DNA from: CALGDE01 sp964655355
GTDB taxonomy: Bacteria > Cyanobacteriota > Cyanobacteriia > CACIAM-69d
Length of the DNA stretch: 64,000 bases
NCBI GenBank assembly: GCA_964655355.1
Contig: CAZZMD010000002.1
Coordinates: 1-64,000 of the forward strand
Reading direction: 5' to 3'
Shown piece by piece: positions 52,870 to 63,097 of this stretch. Both the position numbers and the translations under genes were made by a program. Within the stretch, counting starts at the first letter, position 1. Every line of letters starts with the position of its first letter. The notes below the pieces were generated by a model. That model made no database searches. It had not been told where the DNA came from and saw only the letters and a list, made by a program, of their open reading frames with translations.

Positions 52870-55800
52870 ATGCTGAATATCACTGGCAGTCCAGCAGGTG
52901 ATGCTCTGATCGGTTCCCCCCAGGCGGATGTTATCAGAGCATTAGCGGGTGCTGATAATGTCCTTGGCTTGGCTGGCAATGACATTATCTTCGGCAATCA
53001 AGGATTTGATCTCCTTTTTGGGAATGCTGGCGGCGATCAGATTTTCGGGGGTAGAGGAGAGGATACGGTCTACGGTGGTCGAGGGGAAGATGTTGTTTTG
53101 GGGGACTTGGGGAGCGATCTGCTCTACGGCGATCGCGACGGGGACCGGGTGCTCGGGGGGGATGGCAATGATGTGTTGCTGGGAGGACCCGCCGCTCCCA
53201 GCCAACGGCCATTTGACGGCAATGATTCCCTGGAAGGCGAGAATGGCGATGATATTCTGTTCGGCAATTTTGGGCGAGATCTCCTGATTGGTGGGGCAGG
53301 GGATGACACCCTGTTTGGGGGGCGGGACAACGATTCCTTAGTCGGCGGTGAGGGACAAGACGTCCTGGTTGGAGATCTCGGGGCAGATGTCCTCACTGGT
53401 GGGGCGGGGCGCGACATTTTTATTATTGGTCAGCGGTCCGATGTCCCCGGTTTCGCCACAACGGGGGGACCGGCACGCACGGATGCAGATATCATCACGG
53501 ATTTTGTGCGGGGGGCGGACCAAATCGAATTGATTCCTCCGTTGCAGTTTAGCGATTTGCTGCTGCTGCAGGAAGAAGGAAATACAGTGATTCAGGACCG
53601 GCTCACCCAGGAGTTTCTGGCGATTGTGCAGGGGGTGATCGATCTGGATGCGGGTGATTTTGGCCAGGCTGTATCCCCTGCCCCGTCCTCACCGGTTCCC
53701 ACGCCGGATCCGATCACTCCCCCTCCTGTCAGTGTTCCCCCGGTGCCGAATTTGCTGCCCGTGGCGATCGACGATGCGTTCACCACCGATCAAAATACTC
53801 CCCTCAGCGGCGGAAATTTATTCGACGCCAATCCCACCACCGCCGATAGTGACCCCGATAGTACCTTTTTCGCCGTGACCCAGGTGAATGGGGCGGCGGC
53901 CAATGTGGGGATAGGAATGATGTTGCCCTCGGGGGCATTGCTGACGGTGAACCCGGACGGAACCTTTGTTTATGATCCCAACGGCCAGTTTGATGCCCTG
54001 GCGGCGGGGGCGACAGCAACGGATAGCTTTGATTATCAAATTGGTGACGCTCGCGGCGGGGTTGATACAGCAACCGTCACGATCACCATTACGGGGTTGA
54101 ATGATGCCCCGATCTCCACAGACGACGCCTTCACCACCCCTGAAAATGTGGCTTTGACCCTGGGCAATGTCCTAGGGGCCAATCCGACGACGGCTGATGG
54201 CGACGCCGATGGTGATCCCCTGACCCTGACCCAGGTCAACGGCGTCGCCGCCAATGTGGGCAATTTGCTCACCCTGGCGTCGGGTGCCCAACTCACCCTG
54301 AATAGTGACGGGACATTTATCTATGATCCCAATGGGGCGTTTAATGCGATCGCCGCTGACGCCACGGACACCTTTAGCTATCAAATCAGTGATGGCAATG
54401 GTGAGTTTGATACGGCGACGGCGACCATCACGATCACCCCCGTGAACGAGCCCCCGGTCGTTGATTTGGATGCCGCCGGGGCAGGGACTGGATTCGCCGC
54501 CACCTTCACAGAAGCCGCGGGGGCCATCAATATTGCCAACACCGATGCGGTGATTACGGATCCAGAAACCGCCGATCAGATTGAGCAATTGACCGTCAGC
54601 CTCACGAACGCCCAAGCCGATGATCTATTGCTGGTCAATGGTGGGGCGGGCGCCCTGCCCGCCGGGATTTCCATTAGCGGCACATCAACGGCCACCACCT
54701 TGATCTTGACCGGTGCCGCCACCCCCGCGGCCTACAGTACCGCCCTGCGGCTGGTGCAGTTCAACAATACGTCCCTCGATCCCAATACCACCCCCAGGAC
54801 GATCACCGTGGTGGCCAATGATGGGGAGCTCGATAGCACCGCTGCGGTTTCAACGGTGGCTGTCAATGCCGTCAATACCAATCCGACTGCCGTTGATGAT
54901 GCCTTCATGACGGACCAGAACACCGCGATCGCCAGCGGCAATCTGTTTGGGGCGAATCCCACCACCGCCGATAGTGATCCCGACAGTCCAACCTTCACCG
55001 TGACCCAGGTGAATGGGGTGGCCGCCAATGTGGGGACGATGATTACCCTACCCTCTAATGCCCTGTTAACCGTTAATGCGGACGGCACCTTTAGCTACGA
55101 TCCCAATGGGCAATTCAATGCCCTGGCGGCCGGGGCCAATGGCACCGATACCTTCACCTATCAAATTGGCGATGGGGCGGGCGGGTTTGATACGGCCACG
55201 GTGACCCTAACGATCGCGGGGGTGAATGATGCTCCCGTGGCGGTGGATGATGCCTTCACCACCAATGAAGACACCGCGATCGCCGCGGGCAACGTCCTCG
55301 CCGCCAATCCGACCACCGCCGACAGCGACCCCGATACCGGCGCAAGCCTCACCATCACCGCCGTGAATGGAAATGCCGCCGCCGTGGGGAATGCCATCAC
55401 CCTCGGGTCCGGCGCCTTACTCACCCTGAATGCCAACGGCACCTTTAGCTACGATCCCAATGGGCAATTCAATGCCCTGGCGGTGGGGGCCACGGCCACG
55501 GATACCTTCACCTATCAAATTAGTGATGGGTTGGGGGGCTTAGATACGGCGACGGCCACGGTGACCCTGGTGGGCGTGAATAATCCCCCGGTGGCCGTGG
55601 ATGATGCCTTTAGCACCAATGAAGACACCGCCCTGACCGGCAGTAATGTGTTCAACGCCAACCCCACCACCGCCGATAGTGATCCCGATGCGGGGGCCAG
55701 TTTTGTGGTGTCCCAGGTGAATGGGGGGGCGGGGAATGTGGGTAATTTGCTCACCCTGGCGTCCGGTGCCCAGCTCACCTTGAATGCCAACGGCACTTTA

Positions 55801-58800
55801 GTTACGACCCCAATGGCGCCTTTGAAAGCATCACGGCCGACGCCACCGATAGTTTTACGTATCAAATCAGTGATGGGCTAGGGGGCGTCGATACGGCGAC
55901 GGCGACGGTGACGATCGCCCCGGTGAACGATGCCCCGGTGAATACGGTGCCTGGGGCCCAGACCACGAATGTTGCCACCCCGATTAATTTCACTGGTCTG
56001 TCCATTGCGGATCTAGATGCCGGCGTCAGTTCGTTACAGGCCACGATTTCAACCACCTTGGGCACCCTGACCCCGGCCGTGGGCAGCGGTGCCACCCTCG
56101 GCGGCGGCGGATCGAATGCGGTGATGATCGCCGGCACGCTGGCTCAGATTAATGCGGCCTTAAATGGATTGGAATTCAACCCTGGCGGGACCGCTGGCAC
56201 CGCCACCGTGACCCTGGTGACCAACGACCAAGGGAATACGGGCAGCGGTGGCCCCCAGAGTGACACCGATACCCTCACCGTGACCGTCACGCCCCCCAAT
56301 ACGCCGCCGGTGGTGGATTTGGATGGCACCACGGCGGGCGTCAATTTTGCCCCCACCTTTACGGAAGGGGGCGGGGCGATCGCGATCGCGAATACCGACA
56401 GCACCGTCAGTGATGCCGACGCGGGGGATCTGGTGGAAACCCTGACGATCACCCTGACGAATGCCCCGGATGGGGCCGCGGAAAGTCTGTCGATTAATGG
56501 GGGGTTGCCCATGGGGATTACGGCAACGACCCTGACCGCCACCTCGATTGTGTTGACCAATGGGGGTGGGGCAACCAATGCCGATATGCAAACGGCCCTA
56601 CGGCAGATTCAGTACAACAACACCTCTGAGAATCCCAATACTACCCCTCGGGGGGTGACCGTGGTGGCCAATGATGGGGACGCCGATAGTGCGATCGCCA
56701 CCAGCACCCTCAGCGTCGTCGCCGTCAACGATCCACCGACCATTACGCCCCCCACCTACACCGGCAACGCCAACCTGACCTTGACGGTGCCCGACGGCGC
56801 GGGCGACCTGCTGGATGGTGCTATGGATGTTGAGGGGACGGCGGTTACCGTTGTGGCGGCCACCCTCACCAGTGCCCAAGCCGCAGCAACCATGACCACA
56901 GCGGATGACAACAACGTTGTGGTGGCTGCGGACGGTAGTTTTACATTCAGACCGGTGCCGGGGTCTGTGGGTAACGACACCTTTGTGTATCAGCTCCAGG
57001 ACAATGGTTTGCCGACCCCCGCTGCCACCGCGAATATTACGGCGACGGTGACCCTAACGGATTTAGATGGGGCGGGGGCCGGGGACGATATCCTCTGGTT
57101 TATTGATGAGGATTCCACCGGCGCTAATTTGGGAACCCAGGCTGATCCCTTCAGAAGCCTGGCGGCGTTTAATGGGGCGACCACCGGTGATGGTGATTAT
57201 GTGTTTCTCGATGGGGACACCAGTGACAACAATGGCGACGGGGTGGGGATATATGGCGGAGGCATTGTCCTGGGGAATAATCAAACCCTGATTGGGGATG
57301 GCACCACCGGCACCACCCTGGCGGCCCTCACGGGCATCACCCTCGGGTCATTCAACAGTTTGGGGGCCGATTTCACCGCCTTTTCGGGCACCCAACCGGT
57401 GATTCAAAACAGCGGTGGGAATGGGGTCACCCTGGGCTCGGGCAATACCCTGCGCGGGTTGGATGTGGGCGATGCCAGCGGGGTTGGGATCCAAGGGGGA
57501 GCGGTGGGCACCCTAACGATCGCCGACGTGGCCATCAATAATGCCACCGGGGGCGGATTTGCAGTGACGGCGGGGGGTGCCTTGTCGGTGGCCTTGGATG
57601 GGCTGACCGCTGGTGGGGGTACCAATGGGGTGACCTTAACGGGGACATCGGGCACCTGGAGCGCTACGGGCGGCTCGATTACCGGGGCAACGGGGACGGC
57701 GTTTAACGTCCAAAATGGGTCGGCCAATGTGACCTATGACGGCGCGATCGCAGGGACCAGTGGTCAAACCACCATTAACAGCGCCAATAATACCGGGGGC
57801 ACCCAGGACTTTAACGGTGCGATTACCGCCAATACCGGTACCGCCACGGCGATTAATTTGCAAAATAATACCGGTGCCACCCTTCGCTTCGATGGGGGCT
57901 TGAATATTGACACCACCTCAGGGACTGGGTTGAGCGCCATCGGTGGCGGTACCCTTCACATCACGGGCACCAACAATATTGATACCACCACGGGGCGGGC
58001 ATTAACCCTCAGTTCCGTGGCGATCGGCGCGGATGGGGTCACCTTGGCCACGGTGGATAAAAACAATGCGGCGGGGGCGACCATCGGCGTTCTGATCGAT
58101 AACGTTGATACGGGAACCCTCACCGTTGGCAGCAGTACGATCGCCGGCACCGCCGGTACGCTGCTGCCCGGCATCCGGATCTCGGAGTCGGCCGGGACCT
58201 TTAATTTTGGCAGCGCCACCGTTGATGGGACCAGTGGATTCGGCATCCTATTACTCAGTAATCCGGGGGATGTCACCTTCACCACGGTGGATATCGACGG
58301 CACGACCCGCTCGGCCATTGGCATTGATGGCAATACCGGATCCGTCAATATCAACGGCGGTACCATTGGTGCGACCACCCCGATCGCCACCGATAGTGCG
58401 GTGGATATTAACCAGGCCCAAGGGGATATTGCGATCGCCACGGCGATTACCAACGCAGCGGATCGATCCATTGAAATCACCAACAGTGGTGGCACGCCCG
58501 CGAATACGATTAACTTCACCGGGGCGATCGCCGACACCGGCACCGGCATCTTCCTGGATAACAACGATCAAAATGCTGGGGCGACCCTTAACTTTACCGG
58601 CGGTCTAACCTTAAATACCGGCGCCAATGACGCCTTTACCGCCACCAACGGCGGCACCGTCACCGTCCAAGGCAGCACGAATACCATCGCGACCACCACC
58701 GGCACCGCTGTCAATATTCAGAACACCACCATTGGTACCGTTGGCGGGGGAGCACCGACCACCTTTGGGGTGACCCTCCAGAGTGTTTCCGCTGATGGTG

Positions 58801-60161
58801 GAACCAATGGCGTTCTGCTGAATAATGTGGGGGCCGGTGGATTCACGGTGACGGGCACCGGTAGCACCGCCGCATCGGGGGGGCTAATCCAAAACCAGAC
58901 CGATCGGGGATTCGATATTCAGAATGCCACTAATATTTCCTTAAACAACGTTCAGCTCAATAATGCCGGGAGTACCAATGGTGCTGATCCCACAAACGCA
59001 TCATCGGGGGCGGGCGATCCTGCCACCGGCACGAACCTGGATGCCCATGCTGCGATTCACCTGAATGGGGTGACGGATGTCACCTTGAATAACCTGGACA
59101 TTGATAATGGCGCCCAGAACGGCATTAACGCCAACACCACGACCAACCTCAGCATTAGCAATACCACCATCGACAACGTAGGGAATCAAGTGCGGGAAGC
59201 GGGTTTGAATCTGTTCGGCATCAATGGTGCTCTGACCATTTCCAATAGCAATATTGATGGCGGTACCGTTGAACGGGCCGCCTTAATTGCCAACTATGGC
59301 AGCGAAACCCTCACCCTCAACGTCACGAACAGCACCTTCCGAGATACTCAAGATACAGGGGTGGGAGCCGATGGCTTAGAACTACGGACCTATGGCACTG
59401 GCACTGCGGATATCAATATTACTGGCAGCTCCTTCCTCCGTAATCGCACCAACGGGATTCAACTGAATACGGGGGGGAGTGTCCAAGCCCGAATTGATAT
59501 CACCGGTAATATTATTGATCCCGACACTGGCATTGGCATTGGCGTCAATATTGGGGTCGAGGATACGGCAACATTAGACTTCAACATCATCAACAACACC
59601 CGGATTTATAGTCGGGGTGGATCGGCTGTGGTGGGAGCAGCCTTTGATAACGGTATCTTGGAAGGCCGTGTTAATAACAACCCGGATATTCAAGTCCTCA
59701 GCGGCTCTGGCAATGGCATTGATTTCGCCACCGACGGCTCGGGTTCCCCCAGGGCGATCGTGGAAATTGATGGCAATGTAATTAATGGCATTGCTAACGA
59801 TTACGGTATTGATCTCGGTGCCCGTCGAGGTCGGCTAGATGCAACGGTGAATGGCAATGACATTAATATTTTGAGTAGTGCGGTCGGAGGTTTGTTTTTA
59901 GGGGCAAATAATGCGGGTGTCGAACTCAGAGCGAATGTTACCAGCAATGATATTGATGAAGTGGGTGCCTTCGGCGCTGTTGTTGTGGATAGCAGCTCAG
60001 GTTCGGTCATCTTAGACGGGTTCATGACGGATTCCGCCACAACCCTGAATGGTAATGGCAATACCCTAGGGGGCGGAGCTATCCCCGGAGCAGCTGTTTT
60101 GGTTAATGGTGCGGCTGGAGCCGGTGGAGCGACCGAGGCTGTCGATATTACCCTCCCTTAA
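52870..60161 (+). pseudogene. Giant RTX / cadherin-like / beta-helix surface protein, frameshifted
   Basis: Would encode about 2,430 residues but is split by a one-base deletion near 55,796: earlier repeats read ggcacctttagctac, here ggcactttagttac. The first frame then stops at 55,881; the second is open to 60,161. Order: RTX nonapeptides (about 52,890-53,440), a serralysin-like C-segment, a Pro-rich linker, five cadherin/VCBS-like repeats of about 115 residues (DDAFTT..NPTTADSDPD..YDPNGQF..TFTYQISDG), with two different PPVVDL-type domains, other Ig-like domains, then a right-handed beta-helix from about 57,060 with many short G/N/T repeats. No signal peptide, LPXTG or autotransporter domain. 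Type I secretion is plausible. Could be a sequencing error, a recent pseudogene or a phase-variable site. Confidence 0.85.
53757..55930 (+). repeat. Tandem cadherin-like coding repeats of about 345 nt
   Basis: Five copies begin near 53,757, 54,105, 54,885, 55,233 and 55,583, with a different domain between the second and third. DNA similarity is high (for example the ggcacctttagctacgatcc block). The last copy carries the one-base deletion. Confidence 0.8.
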
Positions 60162-60370
60162 AATTCATTCTTTAAAATTCAGTGGGGAGCGATCGCCAAA
60201 CGCGAGTAAGGGATAGGGGACCAGAGTGGCATTGCAAAATCAGGAGGCAAGAGTCAGAAGTGTGAGGGGCAGGGGGAAAGAGGTCTAATGACTTAACCCT
60301 AGTCTGACCCTAGCGCTTACACGCTGCCCCTTCTGCGATCGCCATTGAGCCGATGGTGATGCGGGGTGTT

Positions 60371-63097
60371 TTAGCGATTTTGGATGAGGGTGCGATCGCC
60401 ATCGCCAATCACGACAAATGCGGCCCAATCACGGGGTAACGGAGACTGGGCACGAACCTTGAGTTGGGCCAGTCGTAGTGCATCAGCATAGGTTTTGCCC
60501 GCCAGCAATTCTTGATAAAACGCTTCCATTAGAATCTGGGTTTTGTCGTCGGGCACTTGCCATAGGCTGGCAACGACGGTGGGAACGCCGGCCTTGAGAA
60601 AGGCGCGGGCTAATCCCAAAACCCCTTCCCCAGTCGCTTCACCGCTGTTGGTATTGCAGGCGCTGAGGACCGCTAGCTGGGCATTGAGGTTGCTATTGAA
60701 AATATCCGTGAGGGTGAGTTTGTGGTTGTTGGGATCGGAGCCTATGGCGGACAGGGCAAGCCAGTTGCCGTTGATGTCGCGATCGCTGTTGGCAATTTCC
60801 CCATGGGTGGCGAAGTGGAGAATACTGGCACTTTCTAGCTGTTGTTGAATCGCCGCTTTTGTCGCTTGTCTGCCCAGGATCGGAGTGGCATTCAACAGTT
60901 GGGCGATCGCCTGGGCTTCGGTTTCGGTGCCGGGTAGGGGATCGAATATATCCCCACTATTGGCGCGGGGCATGGGGCTAGGGTTACCGACGATTAGGGG
61001 TTTTCCGGTAAAGGGACCGGTTTTAGTTTGGACGGTGGCTAGGGTTTGTAGCGATGGAGTGACGGTGATGCTGTAGCGATCCAAGAGAAAGCGATCGCGC
61101 TCATCAATCAGGGCAACAAAAGGAATAGAACCCAGTTCCCGGTGAGGGACGATGATCAGGCGATCGCCCGGTTCCGTCGGCAACAGACTTTCGATGGGCT
61201 TGATGAGGAGCGTATAAGCCTGTTTCAAATCTTGGGGAGTCCCGTTCCAGGTGGGACCGTTGCCCCCCCGCAGGGCTTGTAAATCTAAACGAAACTGGTC
61301 TTGCTCGAAAAATCCACTGAAATCAAAGGGGTCAGTCGCAGACCGGCGAATATTGCCGGTGATCTCTTGGAAGGGGATTCCTGCTGCTTCGGGGTCGGCT
61401 TGGGCGAAGTTGAGTTGACCGTTGGGAGACACGACCCAAATATAGAGGTCGGGGCTATTGATGGAATAGGTGATAAGGGTGGCGTTGTTGGTCTTGGCGA
61501 GTTGTTTGATTTGGTCGATATTGAGGGGCGTGGGCGGTTGATTGCTAGCGGAGGGGTTGAGGAATTGGACGAGCGATCGCGCCCGGGAGCGATCTGCAAT
61601 TTCCAGGGCAGTAGCGGTTTTATTTTGAGCAATCAGACTCGCTTCTAGGAAAGGATAAGCGCTGAATCGAGTTTCAAAGAAAGCGATTCGAGCCTCATCA
61701 TTGGCGGATAGATCTTGCTCAATCGCGCTAAGGATAGCGATGCTTTGGTTAAAGTATTCTGTTGCTTCAGAGTACTGTCCTTGAGCGTAGTAGACTGCAC
61801 CAACGTTGGTGAGGGTAATGCCTTCCCCATCGCGATCACCCATTTCACGATTAATCGCCAACGACTGCTGATAATACTCCAACGCTTGAGGGTATTGACC
61901 CTGGCGTTTATAAATTACGCCGATATTGTTGAGGTTAGTCCCTTCTGTGGGGCGATCGCCCACTGCACGACTAATCGACAACGATTGTTGGTAGTAATTC
62001 AACGCTTGAGAGTATTGACTCTGACGCCAGTAAATGGCGCCAATGTTGTTGAGGGTGGAGCCTTCTCCGGCGCGATCACCCATTTCACGATTAATCGCCA
62101 ACGACTGCTGGTAGTAGTCCAACGCTTGAGGGTATTGACCCTGACTTTGATAAATTTCGCCGATGTTGTTGAGGATGGTACCTTCTCCTCTGCGATCGCC
62201 CACTGCACGAAGAATCGCCAACGACTGCTGGTAGTAGTCCAACGCTTGAGGGTATTGACCCTGACTTTGATAAATTGCGCCGATATTGTTGAGGGTGGCG
62301 CCTTCCCCCTTGCGATCGCCTACTTCACGATTAATCGCCAACGCCTGCTGGAAGGACTCCAACGCTTGAGGGTATTGACCCTGACTTTGATAAATTTTGC
62401 CGATATTGTTGAGGATGACGCCTTCCCCCTTGTGATCGCCTACTTCACGACTAATCGCCAACGACTGCTGGTAGTAGTCCAACGCTTGAGGATATTGACC
62501 CTGACTTCGGTGAATTTCGCCGATGTTGTTGAGGGCAATCCCTTCCCCTTTGCGATCGCCCACTTCACGATTAATCGCCAACGACTGCTGGTAGTAGTCC
62601 AATGCTTGAGGATATTGACCCTGACTTTCATAAACTGCGCCGATGTTGTAAAGCGCGATGTTTTCCCCTTTGTGATCGCCCACTTCACGACTAATCGCCA
62701 ACGCCTGCTGGAGGGACTCCAACGCTTGAGGGTATTGACCTTGACGCCTGTGAATGCCACCAATGAGGCGAAGCATACTACCTTCCGCATCCTGATCGCC
62801 GATCTCCCGATACAGTGCCAATGCTGTTCCAAGAGATTGCAATGCGTCCTGGAACCGACTAGTTAAAACTTCCTGAGCTCCTTGTCTCAGCCAACGGAGT
62901 GCGGCCTGTCGCTTCTCTTCTCTGCTGGTCGGAATCTGCGCAATTTCTAAGTTTTCTGGAGCGTCCCTCGGCTCCACCGCGATCGCCCCAGCGGGCAATC
63001 CCATCCATACTCCCAGTGCGATCGCTCCAGCCCAAACCTGCATCGCAACACTCCCAGAACACCATGGGTAAATCATGGCATAGGGGAAATGTGGCAT
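60371..63097 (-). CDS. TPR-CHAT protein (caspase-like protease domain)
   Basis: 908 residues starting at the ATG at 63,097, which overlaps the upstream stop as TGATG. A hydrophobic N-terminus (VWAGAIALGVWMGLPAGAIA) suggests export or anchoring. One degenerate and nine regular 40-residue TPRs follow (LNNIGAIYQSQGQYPQALDY consensus, then YQQSLAINREVGDR). A linker (SRARSLVQFLNP) leads to the CHAT domain with the dyad HFATHG (His765) and LSACNTNSG (Cys814). CHAT is a clan CD cysteine-peptidase relative; both residues are present so activity is possible. Substrate unknown. Confidence 0.92.
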   Translation of the reverse strand: MPHFPYAMIYPWCSGSVAMQVWAGAIALGVWMGLPAGAIAVEPRDAPENLEIAQIPTSREEKRQAALRWLRQGAQEVLTSRFQDALQSLGTALALYREIGDQDAEGSMLRLIGGIHRRQGQYPQALESLQQALAISREVGDHKGENIALYNIGAVYESQGQYPQALDYYQQSLAINREVGDRKGEGIALNNIGEIHRSQGQYPQALDYYQQSLAISREVGDHKGEGVILNNIGKIYQSQGQYPQALESFQQALAINREVGDRKGEGATLNNIGAIYQSQGQYPQALDYYQQSLAILRAVGDRRGEGTILNNIGEIYQSQGQYPQALDYYQQSLAINREMGDRAGEGSTLNNIGAIYWRQSQYSQALNYYQQSLSISRAVGDRPTEGTNLNNIGVIYKRQGQYPQALEYYQQSLAINREMGDRDGEGITLTNVGAVYYAQGQYSEATEYFNQSIAILSAIEQDLSANDEARIAFFETRFSAYPFLEASLIAQNKTATALEIADRSRARSLVQFLNPSASNQPPTPLNIDQIKQLAKTNNATLITYSINSPDLYIWVVSPNGQLNFAQADPEAAGIPFQEITGNIRRSATDPFDFSGFFEQDQFRLDLQALRGGNGPTWNGTPQDLKQAYTLLIKPIESLLPTEPGDRLIIVPHRELGSIPFVALIDERDRFLLDRYSITVTPSLQTLATVQTKTGPFTGKPLIVGNPSPMPRANSGDIFDPLPGTETEAQAIAQLLNATPILGRQATKAAIQQQLESASILHFATHGEIANSDRDINGNWLALSAIGSDPNNHKLTLTDIFNSNLNAQLAVLSACNTNSGEATGEGVLGLARAFLKAGVPTVVASLWQVPDDKTQILMEAFYQELLAGKTYADALRLAQLKVRAQSPLPRDWAAFVVIGDGDRTLIQNR
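61720..62800 (-). repeat. Tandem TPR coding repeats of 120 nt
   Basis: Nine units of 120 nt encode the TPRs. They are nearly identical at DNA level, for example the gcttgagggtattgaccctga block in most units, indicating recent duplication or gene conversion. Confidence 0.85.

Larger units (their letters stand above)
52273..60360. repeat. 26-nt direct repeat bracketing the giant gene
   Basis: GCGATCGC, two differing bases, then TTGAGCCGATGGTGAT occurs at 52,273-52,298 and 60,335-60,360 in the same orientation, 24 of 26 identical. The left copy is part of the TPR-CHAT relic. The first 8 nt are HIP1, which is common here, so only the remaining 16 exact bases are informative. The entry spans both copies. 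Confidence 0.6.

Noticed and set aside
61720..62800. Regular 120-nt periodicity considered as a CRISPR array
   Set aside because: Units are contiguous coding TPRs without unique spacers; no cas genes are present.
61715..62866. 383-codon plus-strand frame opposite the TPR array
   Set aside because: Antisense shadow of the 120-nt repeats, open only because the repeats lack stops in that frame.
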